NCBI GenBank assembly: GCA_012934845.2
Contig: WNNJ02001737.1
Coordinates: 43,310-107,309, forward strand
Reading direction: 5' to 3'
Length of the DNA: 64,000 bases
From: Pomphorhynchus laevis
Lineage: Eukaryota; Acanthocephala; Palaeacanthocephala; Echinorhynchida; Pomphorhynchidae
Shown: piece by piece, positions 26,461 to 37,869 of the stretch
Position numbering within the stretch: position 1 is the stretch's first letter
Layout of the letters: the number at the start of each line of letters is the position of its first letter
Position numbers and translations under genes: made by a program
The notes under the pieces: model-generated
What the model was told of the DNA's origin: nothing
Databases searched by the model: none
The model's input: the letters and a program-made list of their open reading frames with translations, nothing else

Positions 26461-27150
26461 TAAACTAAACAAATAAATGAAAAGAAATTATACTTGATAC
26501 ATTTTTAGTTAAATATCGACTATCGTTATTCAAACGATATCTATATTGTTTCTTGTCAACTCAGGGTAAAGACACTAATTTCGGATGAATGTGAGCGTAT
26601 TTTAAGATATTGCTTGAATTCCTAGTATTTGTTGAGATAAGTTGACTCTGAACGCGACTTGTGGTTAATACAAGACTTTTCTTAAGATGCAGGATACTAT
26701 TTCCATCCTTGTGGAACTTTTTAATAGCGAAGAAGGTGAATAAGTTAAAAGTCAATTAAATCAATAAATCAATTGACATAGGAAATTAAAATAATCAATC
26801 AATTGGCACTTTCTAAGGAAATTAAATTCTATACATCTCCACAATAAAATATTGTAATTTTTCTTTATTTCGAATTTGAAATTTATCTGCACATTTCACT
26901 GTTCATATAAAAGATTCTAGCTTTAATTCAATTGTTGCTTTAACGACCGCATGTATTATATCATTTCTTGATCTTTAGACCGCTGTTAAGGATTCTGGTT
27001 AACGAATTCAGCCATACATAACTTAAAAAGTAATCAAATTGAGTCAACAATTAGCAATACAGACTTATGACATTTCGGCCAAAGCGAAATTAGTAAAAAA
27101 TTGGTAATTAGCTTGAACACTTATAAATTTTCTATATATAGAAAATTGTA
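26461..27150. other. AT-rich stretch, no gene seen
   Basis: No coding motif or notable repeat was found. Confidence 0.45.
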
Positions 27151-27156
27151 TATATA

Positions 27157-27305
27157 TGCTCGGGTGGTTAGGAGCGTCTCAGAGTGATACATTAGACTGA
27201 TGGAGCTGATGATCAAAGTCCAGTTATTTAGCAGCACATATGGATTTAAAATCAATCGTAGCCAGTTTTGGCTCCTGGACCACAGTTTCAAGCGATTTTT
27301 CGCAC
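27157..27305 (-). repeat. Inverted partial copy of the 390-bp repeat (R)
   Basis: Read on the minus strand, this matches the start of each unit of the array at 59,611-60,885: 'gcgaaaaatcgcttgaaactgtggtcc', then 'gagccaaa..tggctacgattg', 'tgctgctaaataac', 'gatcatcagctccatcagtc' and 'atgtatcactc'. It stops at about 27,157 and abuts a (TA)n tract on its other side. Confidence 0.8.
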
Positions 27306-27307
27306 TA

Positions 27308-27309
<2 letters not shown>

Positions 27310-27380
<71 letters not shown>
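27310..27380. repeat. (TA)n microsatellite
   Basis: About 70 bases of uninterrupted TA repeat next to the inverted R-repeat copy. The length may be imprecise in any assembly. Translating it gives only Ile-Tyr repeats, not a gene. Confidence 0.95.
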
Positions 27381-27383
<3 letters not shown>

Positions 27384-27640
27384 TAATGTAATAGCTAAGG
27401 CACAAGCACATTGAAATAAATTGTGTTTATTACATTAGTATCACGATTTTAATTAATATTATTAAATAGAAAGCATCATCAATGGGTGATCTTGTGAACA
27501 ACCGGTTCAATACCACATATATAAATAATCCAAGTATTGCTATACGAGCAATCCCGGTAGGTAATGTAATAGCTAAGGCACAAGCACATTGAAATAAATT
27601 GTGTTTATTACATTAGTATCACGATTTTAATTAATATTAT
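27380..27640. repeat. 83-bp direct repeats flanking 95 bp
   Basis: 27,380-27,462 and 27,558-27,640 are identical 83-bp direct repeats ('taggtaatgtaatagctaag' ... 'ttaattaatattat'). Each contains the short inverted pair taatgtaata/tattacatta. The 95-bp spacer has no coding content. The pattern could be a tandem duplication or a tiny non-autonomous element. Confidence 0.8.
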
Positions 27641-28294
27641 ATATATTGCAAAATGTGATTTTTGTCTGTTAACGTGACGAACAGTTTCAAGCTGGTTATC
27701 CTTTTCGTGGAGGATAGCAATAGCTATCGAAATACTGTGATAATAATATAATAATATATTATATATATTATAATAATATAATATCACGCATTCTAGTGTG
27801 ATATAAAATAATACGAGAGTATTATTTTACTTTGTTGGTTGCTATAAATGTTGAATGCCCGCCATTATTAATTTCCTTGACGACTCTAGTTATTAGCAAA
27901 CGAAATTACATAAGTTCATTTATATACATATCCTGGTTGACATATATTCTAGCGCACAGTTTCAAGCTTATGTTTGAAATATTATATGTTTGACATATTT
28001 GCTGATAAATGAATAAATATGAAAGTTATATTTCAAATCAGGAAATCAATATTTCTTAAAGTCAATACGAACTTGGGATAGCGCAATTAAAGATGAAGAT
28101 ATCAGACTACATCATAAGATGTATACTATCCTATAAAATAACAAATGCATCTGAACTTTATGAACATCAATGCATCAGGAAATATATAAGTGATCTTGAT
28201 ACACATTTAGGCGTTTTATATATTGAAATTAAACAGAACTACTTTTCCCGGCAATTTATTTTCTGATTGAAGGAATCGGGAACACAACAACATA

Positions 28295-28345
28295 CACTGA
28301 CTCTATGCTGTTTCGACTTTTGAGTCTCATCAGTAGGGGGATATT
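28295..28345 (-). ncRNA. Hammerhead-ribozyme-like core, degenerate
   Basis: On the minus strand CTGATGA (28,333-28,327) is followed by GACT-CAAA-AGTC, a perfect 4-bp stem II, then GAAAC (28,314-28,310). This is the conserved hammerhead core. A clean stem III and stem I around the expected cleavage site are not seen, so it is probably a decayed copy. Confidence 0.4.
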
Positions 28346-29014
28346 GCACAACTGGATTGAAGTGCATCACCCATATACAGCTCAATAAGTCCTTCTAGTA
28401 TTCATCCATGTACTTGGTACATCCATGTACTTAAAATCCCTGATATTTTTAATTTGTCAATATGTAAGATCTAAATAAAATCTACAATTGGCATCCACGT
28501 ATTTATTTTCAAATTAAATCAAATTGATAGGTACTCAAAGTACTCACAAAAATACTCACAGTTTGAATACCTATTTCCCAACCATTATTTATAATATACA
28601 ATGCATCACCATCTTATTTTTCTCTCATCATGACTTGACAGCAGACTCTTAGCTAAACAATACCTAAATAACTTGCCCAAAGATAACTGCAAATAAGGTT
28701 ATGTTTCCGCGATGTTATTATTTTCAAGCGATGTCCGCTTTGATAATATAAGAATATCGTGTTTAGAGCTAGTAAATGCAGGAAATAATCAGTCAAATGC
28801 TCTAGGCGCTTGTCAGATAAGTGCTGAAGATTTCTCGATACACGTCGATGGCATAGGTCTACCTAATTAACCCACTATCAAGAGTCCCACTAATGATCCA
28901 ATATTGCGAGTGATCAAGGCTGTAAGCGTTTATCGTGACCAACGAGATATGTGCATTTTCATTGCGAATATTATAGTCCATTGCTTTAAATAATCGATTA
29001 TCGTTCAATCGGTT

Positions 29015-29048
29015 CAACACGATAGACAATATATTGTCTATCGTGTTG
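29015..29048. repeat. Perfect 34-bp palindrome
   Basis: CAACACGATAGACAATA followed directly by its exact reverse complement, with no loop. No terminator-like or coding context is visible. Confidence 0.9.
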
Positions 29049-29291
29049 GATATGTATCCTAATAGTAATAAAATCAATGACATGAAAATCATCGCATCAT
29101 TTCGTTTGGGTAAGTTAGAAAATAATACAAATAGTTGAATCCGTAATATATAATCCGTTATATAGTCGAATCCGTAATTGTAAAGTCGAATCTGAAATAG
29201 TACAGCTGGTTGTTCGCAATTATTTTAATTAAATAGGATCAGGTATCCGAATATCGCGCTATCTTGATGTTAAGGATCATAGGTGACTAGC

Positions 29292-29378
29292 TGTTATGAT
29301 CTTATAAACTAATATTATTGTTCATTAACTATCTTTATAGATTGTGTTGAATAAAACCACATTTTGGTGTTTACAACA
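29292..29378 (+). repeat. Mag-1 5' LTR (87 bp)
   Basis: Begins TGTTATGATC and ends TTTACAACA, with TG...CA ends. It contains TTGTGTTGAATAAA (29,342-29,355), which is exactly complementary to the 14 bases just inside the element (29,380-29,393). Confidence 0.9.
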
Positions 29379-32300
29379 ATTTATTCAACACAAATGACGT
29401 CTGCGACAGACACAACGATCGATCAATCGATTCTATCAGAGTCAACTAGTCAAGTCAACAACATCCGGCTCGAAAGATTCGACATAGCAGTGGAGGACAG
29501 TGATAGTCAAAAGAAATTCAAGCTCTGGAAGCGAAATTTCGAATACTAGTTAACAACGTCTCGTGGGACTAACAAGTTTGAACTCTTTATAATGCATGTT
29601 GGTCCACGAGTGTACGAACTAATCGAAGACATCGACAACTATGAATCTGCGATGGAGACACTGAAGTCGTTATATATCAAGACACCGAATGAAATACTAG
29701 CGCGACATTTGCTCTCTATTCGAGCTCAACGAAATAACGAGGATATTGACTCGTTTGTACAGTCACTACACTTACTTTCAAAGGAATGTCATTTAAAAGC
29801 AGTCACTGCCGAAGAAGCAAGAAAATATTTTGTTTGAGACGCTTTCATTCGTGGTCTTGCTTCCGATTCCGTTCGTCAACGATTACTCGAGTTCGAGCAA
29901 TTAGACCTGGCACGAGCAGTAAATGTCGCCAAGTCATTAACTGCTGCACAGCAAAACATGACGCTGTATCTCCGAGATCGGGAGGAATCTACATTTCAAG
30001 AGAATGTCGCATCCGTTAGATATTATAATGAATCAAACTGTCTACAGACCAAAACTACAAGAGAAGATAAAACTACGGAAGCTGAATATGCGAATAGAAT
30101 TAGTGCACTATCGAAATCAAATACAAAACAACGATGATATTTCTGTGGAGGTTTAAGACACTCGAGATTGAATTGTCCGGCAAAAGATGTCACCTGTAGA
30201 AAATGTCATAAGGTCGGCCATTACGCTCGAGTATGTAAATCCTCCAAGCAAAACGCTGAATCTTCATCCGCCGTTTTATTGTCAACGATCAACACGAAAA
30301 ATGATTCACAATTAAAAACCACTTTATCGATCAACGGATTATCGATAGAAGCCCTTATTGATACAGGAAGTTCCCTAAATTTCATGCTGACATTGCACGG
30401 GCTCTTTCAGTAAGAATCATTCCGGCGGATATTGAGGTTATACTCGCAGCAAATACAACGCAGAAGGTTATTGGGAAATGCACACTAAATTTCATTTTCA
30501 AAACCCAACACTACGACTACGTTCAATTTTTCGTACTCCCCAATCTGTGCACGAACGCTATTTTGGGTTTGCCATTTCTGCGATCACACAAAAACCTATC
30601 AATCAATTTCGGTGGACCGCTTCATGACGTAAAAATATTTGCAGCATCAGTATGACACATTAAAACGCCACTGGTGTTCAGAAACCTCAGTAATAACGTT
30701 CATCCAATCACCACAAAAAGCAGACAATTTAATAAGGATGATCAGCTGTTTATTCGAAACGAAATAAACTGAATGTTATCAAAAGGGGTAATTAAAGAGA
30801 GCACGTCCCCATGGAGAGCTCAAGTAGTTATCGTATCCCGTCCAAACGGGCGCAAACGCCTGGTCGTTGATTTTTCCAGTACCATTAATCGATTTACTGT
30901 TCTCAACGCGTACCCGCTTCCTAAAATCAGTGAACTAGTGAATGAAATCGCGAAAAATAAATATTACTCACAAATTGACTTGAAGGAAGCGTACTATCAA
31001 ATCGACATCAATCCTTCTGAAAGACATATAACCACCTTTGAAGCCGCGGGAAACCTATATCAGTTCAGAAAAATTCCAATGGGGATCACCAATGGTGTTT
31101 CGGGATTCCAAAGATACATAAACAAATTCATTGAAGTTAACAATCTTCAGAAAGTGTACTCTTACCTAGACGACATTATTGTATGTGGAATTACAAAGAA
31201 TGAACATGACAATAATCTGAAACAATTCCAAGAAACTATTGCGAAATATTCGCTTGAAATTAATACTGACAAATGTCAATACGGTGTACAGTGTATACGC
31301 ACACTTGGATATGAGATACAACATGGAATACTTAAACCGGATCCCTCTCGACTATCAGATGTTCATAACCTAAAGATACCCACTGATAAACCTTCTCTTC
31401 AATGACTAATGGGCTTTTTTGCTTATTATAGCAGATGGATAAAACAATTTTCCGAAAAGATATCCGCACTTACCACACCAAATATCGAGTTCCCCTTGAA
31501 GTAAATAGCAGTAAAGGCGATTGAGGAAATCAAGAAAGACATTATTAATGCTACTATTAATGTTATTGACGAGACCATTCCATTTACACTTGAAACAGAC
31601 GCTTCAAATACCGCAATTGGGGCAACCCTACTGCAAAACAAACGACCGGTGGCATTTTTCTGCCGAACTCTTAATCAATACGAGAGGAAACATCACATTA
31701 TAGAGAAAGAGGCATACTCCATTGTTGAAGCTATTCGACATTGGAAGTATTACCTTGCGCCACGTCCATTTATATTGATTACTGATCAAAAGTCAGTTTC
31801 GTTCATGTTTGATTGGAAACGAGTTGGGAAAATTAAGAACGAGAAACTTGCTCGATGGAGGATGGAACTGTCCAACTACAAATATGACATACACTATCGA
31901 TCCGGCAATGGGAATTATTCAGTTGATATCATGTCACGCGATGTTTGTGCAGTTCTGCGGAGTAATGACTTGCTCAGAACAATACATGAAAAACTAATGC
32001 ATCCAGGAGTTTCACGTATGATGCATTTCATAAGTATCCAGAACTTGCCCTAATCTACCAACGATGTTCGTCAAATGATCACGTCGTGTAAGGTATGTTG
32101 TAAAATAAAACCCAAATTTTTTACAACTGAAGTCGATATTCACCTTATCAAATCTATGTCACCAATAGACCGTCTTTCTATAGACTTTAAAGGCCCGCTC
32201 CCAAAGTCTAGCAATGGATCAACATATCTACTTACTATGATTGACGAATTCAGTAGATACCCATTCGGTTTTGCGGTTCGAGATGTCTCAGCTCAAACTG

Positions 32301-33143
32301 TTCAAATATGTTTAAGTCAAGTTTTTTCTCTATGCGGCTGCCCGTGCTATATACACTCAGACTGTTGTTCTGCATTTTTTTGTCTCGAGAATTAAAAGAA
32401 TGGCTCCTGAGCATGGGGATCCAGCAGCCACACAACTTCATTTAGGCCATAAGGCAATTTGCAATGTAAGTGGATGAATGGAACTTTATGGAAAACAATA
32501 TTATTGGGTCTCGATACGCGCGGGCTTAGTCTTGGAAAATGGGAAGAAGTATTACCATCTGCACTATCAGCAATCCGTGGCCTTCTCTGCACCGCTACAA
32601 ACGGTACTCCACATCAACGATTTTTTACATTTACAAGAAAACTACCAAGCACTCAGAGCTTACCCGATTGGCTGACATCTAACAGGGTGCTTGTAAAACG
32701 ATTCAACAGGTCTGCTAAGTACGATTCTATCGTAGATGAAGTTGAATTACTAGATTCTAATGTTGCCTATTCAACAATACGAGATGATTCCGGACGAATA
32801 TCGAAGATATCGACACAGCATCTGGCTCCCAGTGGAGAGATAAGAACAGGGCAACGTCAATCGTTTGATCAACCGATGCAACTTTACGAAATGATGGACT
32901 CAACTCAAAATCAAGATATTCAGGCGTTAAACGATACGATCGATACTAAACAAGATTTGCACATCGACTTACCGAATACGATTGACAACACTATTTCCGA
33001 TTGTGGGGCCATATAGGAACTGAATAACTTTAGCAGAGTCAATGAGCTTGCGCTAAATCCAAACAAACAATTACGAAGATCTACGCGTATCCGAAGAAAG
33101 CCAGCGCGATACCGTTAATGAAGATTTTTGAAGCTGGGAAGAA

Positions 33144-33230
33144 TGTTATGATCTTATAAACTAATATTATTGTTCATTAACTATCTTTACAGATTGTGTT
33201 GAATAAAACCACATTTTGGTGTTTACAACA
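33144..33230 (+). repeat. Mag-1 3' LTR (87 bp)
   Basis: Same sequence as the 5' LTR except for one base, followed by the second CTAGC target copy at 33,231-33,235. Confidence 0.9.
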
Positions 33231-33429
33231 CTAGCCGTAGCTCAAAAAGAGTTAACTCAAAGAATACATAATGGAGATAAATAATTATGCATTCGAAATT
33301 TTCAGATTGTGACGCGGCTCCTACATATTCTGTGACGAGTGTTGTCGATGAATTCAACCTCTCCACTTTATATGGTGCGATTGCGTCGAACACCTCGAGT
33401 CCATTTATCCCCACGGATCCAATCACTGT

Positions 33430-34640
33430 GAAGTAAAATCATGTATTGAGAGTTTTAGATCTACTCTTTCACATGCAGCTCGTACTACTTTGTTATCAGG
33501 ATACATAAAATATTATAATGTACCGACGCAAATCTTATATTCTAATATAAACATCCTTGTTAGCAAGATGGATGATGTTTCACATCTTATTCAGCGAGCT
33601 AGACCGTCGCTTGCTTAATTTACTGAATAATCGCTAGATACAATGAAATATAACAATGAAATCGCTTTCTCTGGTTACTCTGTATGTATGAGTGATAGGA
33701 TATCGAAGCGCAACGGTGGTATCGTGATAGTCATTTATTATCAGGTAAAGTTCCGAATTCTAGAAACTATGAATGATCCGTTAATCAAAATGAATATTTA
33801 CGTGTGAAGCTTTATTTTCCCAGGTCAATCACGATCCTACTTGTGTATCGTTCATCTGGCTCTACAACGGATGATTTAAGTATATATATAGAAAAAGTTA
33901 CTTGGATGAACACATATTAATCGTAATTGACTTTAACATGCTTTCAGTGGACTGAAAAACCTATACGTGTGGTCAGAAATGTGATGATGGAACGGATAAT
34001 TTATTGGGCAATCAACGATACATTATTAACGCAACATGTTTATTGTGTACTAGACTTTCTGTTAGGTTCAGCTTCTTTTTGAATTTGTGTCTGTCGTCTT
34101 TTCCACATATTGTGGACAAGGTCTCGTATATGCCAGCCATTGAACATTATGATCATGCCACTTTATTGATTAGTATCTCGATATCTATCTTACATCATAT
34201 TTCACGCAGCTTATAGCCAAACTCATTCAAACTTAATCTTGAACTTGTGAAACTGCACCTCCCGAGTATAGAATAATCTGACGCCTTTGTTGTTGGTATC
34301 GAATACTACTGGACATTTTTCAAAGATTCCTTACAAGTCCTACTGAATCTTTTTGCTTCTAATAGAAACTATTCTAGTCGTAAATTAAGACGTGATTTAA
34401 TTACACGCAGATTTGTTTTATATAAGTACAGAGCGGGTATATCGACATGTGAAAATTATAGATCATCACGCAGCCTTGTTGTTACATTAAAAAGAATAGC
34501 AAGATCATCTTTTAAAGATGTTCTAGTATTAGTAAGACACAATAAACGGAGTCAAAAGCTTTGTATCTACAAATACAGCGTAAGTTGGTTGGCTAAACTT
34601 CTTTCCTCGAACACTGTATTGCGCAACACTTTTATTGTCA
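33430..34640 (+). mobile_element. CR1-like LINE fragment, decayed
   Basis: Broken translation shows the order of a CR1-type endonuclease: INILVSKMDDVSHLIQRARP, then a damaged TE-W box, IAFSGYSVCMSDRISKRNGG, a damaged GDFN box (IVIDFNMLSVD, about 33,920) and a late block VDKVSYMPAIEHYDHATLLI in place of SDHxxL. After that come LRRDLITRRFVLYKYRAG and SFKDVLVLVRHNKRSQKL, typical of the linker before the reverse transcriptase. Stops are frequent. It differs from both the J and L2-like families in this window. Confidence 0.55.
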
Positions 34641-34794
34641 TATTTGTTGATTTAAAATCATCTTGTTAAGGGGCTAAAACGTCACAAACGTATACGTTTA
34701 AACTTCGTGAAATTATAAATGCAAAAAAATATGTTTGAATCGTGATAGCAATACAACTATAACTTCAAATTATCAGGTCGTCATTTCCTTTAAA

Positions 34795-35090
34795 TACCAT
34801 GAAGAGAGCAAGGTGAGCCCTTAAACGGGCCCAACATCTGTCATTTAGAGGGAGTGCTTAGGCGCGCTTTTGATGCACACGGTAATCTCGGGATTAGTCT
34901 TCTTTTCTAGAGGCTGTTCTTCAGAGCAAAGACTAAGATTTCTGAAGTTCATCATGTCGAGACTACGGACAATCGTTCGTGTTGATTGGGTTCTCAGTTG
35001 CGTGACAGATTCTGAGTGGTTCAATCTTAAGGCGTCGTGTTATGCTTGCTGGTTGGACCAAATCCCTACTCCATTCGATTAAAAGACGCC
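34795..35090 (+). mobile_element. J LINE 3' fragment
   Basis: A truncated end of family J: matches 'aaacgggc..caacatctgtcatt', 'ggattagtcttcttttc' and 'cagagcaaagactaag' found in the other J copies. It codes for the last part of ORF2 (ISGLVFFSRG, EQRLRFLK) with changes. Confidence 0.75.
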
Positions 35091-35636
35091 GTTTGATGAA
35101 GAATGGAATTATTTACTTATTTATGTTCAATTCATTGTTTCCTTTCATCGTGTTTATAGTTATTAAAAAATTCTCTATCTATCTTTAAGTACAATTTTAA
35201 TAGTTATTCTCTTCCATATAAATGGATAAAATTATCCACACAAAATATATAGGTGCCCTTTAAATGCTCATTGGCTATGCCATCATACCAATGACTTTCC
35301 TTCAACCCAAGTAGTACTAAGAAGACCTAATCACCGTTAGAAAGCTTTTACTAAAGATCGACTGGAGACAGCAACGTACAAGACACCCATTTCAAAAGGG
35401 GAATACTGCTAACTTTTGAATTTAGATTAAGAGATGAATCAAGTTATCATAACATATCCGTCAACGGACCAGCTCTGAATCCCCCTCTTAATCAAATGAA
35501 CTCTTTAATGCGCGGAGATAGTCACTAAAAGCTCTCCTAGTTTGTGGATACACAAGTCTAAAACCATCGTTTATGATCATCATCTTCCTTAAACTATAAA
35601 ATTTTTGTAACTCACTGTATAAAGTTAATCAAACCG

Positions 35637-36715
35637 TACATTTCGCGTCTATTCTAACTCTTCTCTCTCCCATCCTTCGTCCATTCCGTCCGGTGTTCCA
35701 CAAGGCTCCGTATTAGGCCCTATGCTTTTCTCTCTTCTTCTTGGTGATTTGCCTTTGATTTCTCATAAATTTTACTTCCATGTTATGCAATATGCTGATG
35801 ACATTATCATCTATGTTCATGCACCTGTTTATCGTATTCACGATCTTAGTGTTTCTGCTTCCCACTGTCTTGTCTCAATTTCCAATCATCTTTCTTCCCT
35901 TCGCCTTTCTCTGAATCCTGATAAATCTAAAATTATGTGGATCCTACCTCAACGCCTCGGCTTCGAACCTCCCTCCGTACCATTAAATTCTACAATTATT
36001 CCTATCGTTGATAATCTCGTTTTACTAGGCTTCCATTTTGACAACCGACTTTCACTTAAACCTTTCGTCAGAGATAAAGTACGCCCATCTACCTTGATAC
36101 TCCGCAACCTCCGTCAAGTTTGTAGATTGATCGATTTTCCTTGTATGACTCTAATATCTTCTCTCCTTTTTTTAGACTCGATTATTGTCTTAGTCTATTT
36201 TCCAACTCACCTAAATCCACTCTTCTTCCCCTACAACGCATCGTCAACGCAGCAGTCCGAATTTTCCTCCGTCTTCGTCGTTTTGATCATACATCCTACC
36301 ATCTTGCTTCTCTCTATTTGCCTACAATTTATTGTCGTGTTCAAATTCGTCTTCTTATCGTTGCTTTCCGCCTTGTAACTCTTCATACCCCTTCATTTCT
36401 CAATCTTCCTTTTCTTGATAATTCTCGTCCTGTTTACTGTTCCTTGCGTTCCTGTAATTCCCTTCTTTTACATGTCACAAACTACTCTACCTCATTTGGA
36501 CTCCGCTCCTTCATTGTGGCTGCTCCTCTATCGTGGAACCATCTGCCCATTCATATACGCCAATCAACTTCCTTGCCGTGCTTCAAACGACAAATCCGAT
36601 CCCATTTAAACAATTTATCTACTTGACTTTTTCATTTTTGTTTGTGGACTTGTAAGCGTACAGCTTGTACGCATTTGCCACATTAAATAAATTTGTATTA
36701 TTAATCGAATACTGA
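35637..36715 (+). mobile_element. L2-like LINE, 5'-truncated (L2a)
   Basis: Covers the second half of the reverse transcriptase and the C-terminus of a CR1/L2-group LINE. GVPQGSVLGPMLFSLLLGDL starts at about 35,692, with QYADDIIIY (35,788-35,814) holding the catalytic aspartates. LGFHFDNRLSLKPFVRDKVR and the C-terminal SFGLRSFIVAAPLSWNHLP (about 36,500) follow. It needs a frame change near 36,150, so the copy is dead. The 3' UTR has a stem-loop (36,656-36,672) and ends in an AATAAA-like A/T tail. Confidence 0.85.
36656..36672 (+). promoter_or_regulatory. 3' UTR stem-loop of L2a
   Basis: GCGTAC-AGCTT-GTACGC, a 6-bp perfect stem, followed by 'atttgcca'. The other copy (52,307-52,322) has GCGTGC-GCTG-GCACGC in the same place. 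This may be the structure recognised by the reverse transcriptase. Confidence 0.6.
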
Positions 36716-36725
36716 GTGTCGAAAT

Positions 36726-36738
36726 TGTTTTGGTTGGC
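36726..36738. repeat. Target-site duplication, left (J3)
   Basis: TGTTTTGGTTGGC, repeated exactly at 40,511-40,523. It marks the left boundary of J3. Confidence 0.9.
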
Positions 36739-36780
36739 ATAATTAAATGAGGTGAATTTCAACTTCAAAGTCAAGCAAAT

Positions 36781-37869
36781 ATGGAACGGAACTCAGGTAT
36801 TTCCAATGTAACATCGAATTTTCAAGCCAAAGAAAACAAGGTTAGTCCTATTTCGTCTAATTTTTTAATCTCAAGCACGGATGGAGAACTCCCTCCTGTG
36901 CCTAAAGTGGTGAATCTGGTAATAATCAGACTTCTTCAACCATTTGAAAGGAAGAATCTTTTCAATATTTTTCTGAGAGAGTTTACAAGCTCTTATAAGA
37001 AGAGAATTCTATTTAATTCGATAAAATATTTAGATTCCGAAATCCGGGTTTCTTTCAGCTCTCCAGATCTGGCAGCATCTTACCTAGAATTTTTCGAAAC
37101 ACACCTAAAAGAATTTGGGTCAACTACTTACAGGCCTATTCAGGCGACTCTGAAAATTAATAATTTTCCGCCCTTCGCAACGGAGGAAGATATCATTGCT
37201 CTCACATCTGAGTTCAAAATTCATAATATTCGCCCAATCCTGGGCAAGAAAGGCCAGGCTATACCAATAGCATTCTGTTCTACCGCAGTCGACCAGGCGG
37301 AATGTCTGGCTAAAAGCAAATGTAACCCCTTTTTGGGGTACAATCTTTCTTTCAATATCGTAGATGCTGATGACTTAACATACCCCCATTGCAATGGGTG
37401 CCACCTCTGGGGGCACTGGTCCTCGAACTGTACTAGGCCCCATACGTGTGGGGTTTGCAGCTCTTCCGAAGTCCATGAGGGGAAATGTTCTCTCCCCCCT
37501 CTGTGTTCCAATTGTGGTGGTCAGCACCCGGCCTGGTCTAGAAGATGTCCTATCTTCAAAGAATACAAATTAAGGCATTGTGGGGCACCGGTCAAACCGG
37601 CCCACTTTGCCGCTGCCAGCTTATCCAATTCAAACGGTTATGGTATGTCGGACACCGACATTTTCAAAATTGTTGACGCAAGACTACAGATATATAAAGA
37701 CGAGATTCGAGCCTTAACGAACCATCTGATAGCGAAATTCGAGGAGTCCCGTTCTCCTCCATCGACGATTCTTACCTCTTCAAAGAGAGCCCCCCGTTCT
37801 AAGAAGAGATCATCTTCTAAACAAAAGTTGGCTTCCTTGAAGTTGGCAAAGAAAGATGATATAGGTTGA
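36781..37869 (+). CDS. J3 ORF1, gag-like RNA-binding protein
   Basis: A 362-residue protein expected to coat the element RNA. Residues 36-200 form an RNA-binding region typical of Jockey-type ORF1 (PVPKVVNLVIIRLLQPFE, then ATLKINNFPPFATEEDI). Three zinc knuckles follow, from about residue 203: CNGCHLWGHWSSNC (CX2CX4HX4C), CGVCSSSEVHEGKC and CSNCGGQHPAWSRRC. The tail is basic (SSKRAPRSKKRSSSKQK). The ATG at 36,781 is the first in the element. The TGA at 37,867 is probably an acquired stop: the same frame stays open for 35 more codons (to 37,978), and copy J1 has the matching extension (SSPG.AGS.KGN). Confidence 0.85.
   Translation: MERNSGISNVTSNFQAKENKVSPISSNFLISSTDGELPPVPKVVNLVIIRLLQPFERKNLFNIFLREFTSSYKKRILFNSIKYLDSEIRVSFSSPDLAASYLEFFETHLKEFGSTTYRPIQATLKINNFPPFATEEDIIALTSEFKIHNIRPILGKKGQAIPIAFCSTAVDQAECLAKSKCNPFLGYNLSFNIVDADDLTYPHCNGCHLWGHWSSNCTRPHTCGVCSSSEVHEGKCSLPPLCSNCGGQHPAWSRRCPIFKEYKLRHCGAPVKPAHFAAASLSNSNGYGMSDTDIFKIVDARLQIYKDEIRALTNHLIAKFEESRSPPSTILTSSKRAPRSKKRSSSKQKLASLKLAKKDDIG

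Larger units (their letters stand above)
27641..29286. other. AT-rich stretch with palindromes, no gene
   Basis: The minus-strand open stretch 29,092-28,859 has no known motif. The region holds a hammerhead-like core on the minus strand (28,311-28,333) and a perfect 34-bp palindrome (29,015-29,048). Confidence 0.5.
29287..33235 (+). mobile_element. Ty3/gypsy LTR element, Mag-type (Mag-1), broken
   Basis: A whole-length but broken LTR retrotransposon. Two 87-bp LTRs (29,292-29,378 and 33,144-33,230) differ at one base. They are flanked by the 5-bp target duplication CTAGC. The parts are in Ty3/gypsy order: gag (from about 29,394), a CCHC zinc knuckle (about 30,190), aspartic protease (ALIDTGSSLN, about 30,350), reverse transcriptase (about 30,775-31,330), RNase H (about 31,590-31,900), integrase (about 31,990-32,700) and a C-terminal tail. 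Very short LTRs and this domain order are known from the Mag lineage, so I favour that assignment. The coding part is interrupted roughly eight times. The LTR match suggests a fairly young insertion. Confidence 0.85.

Noticed and set aside
27155-27230. tRNA-derived SINE head (A- and B-box-like words) in the R repeat
   Set aside because: The box matches are poor, and no tRNA-like fold is apparent.
27121-27411. Open frames rich in Ile-Tyr repeats on both strands
   Set aside because: They are translations of the (TA)n microsatellite and carry no gene.
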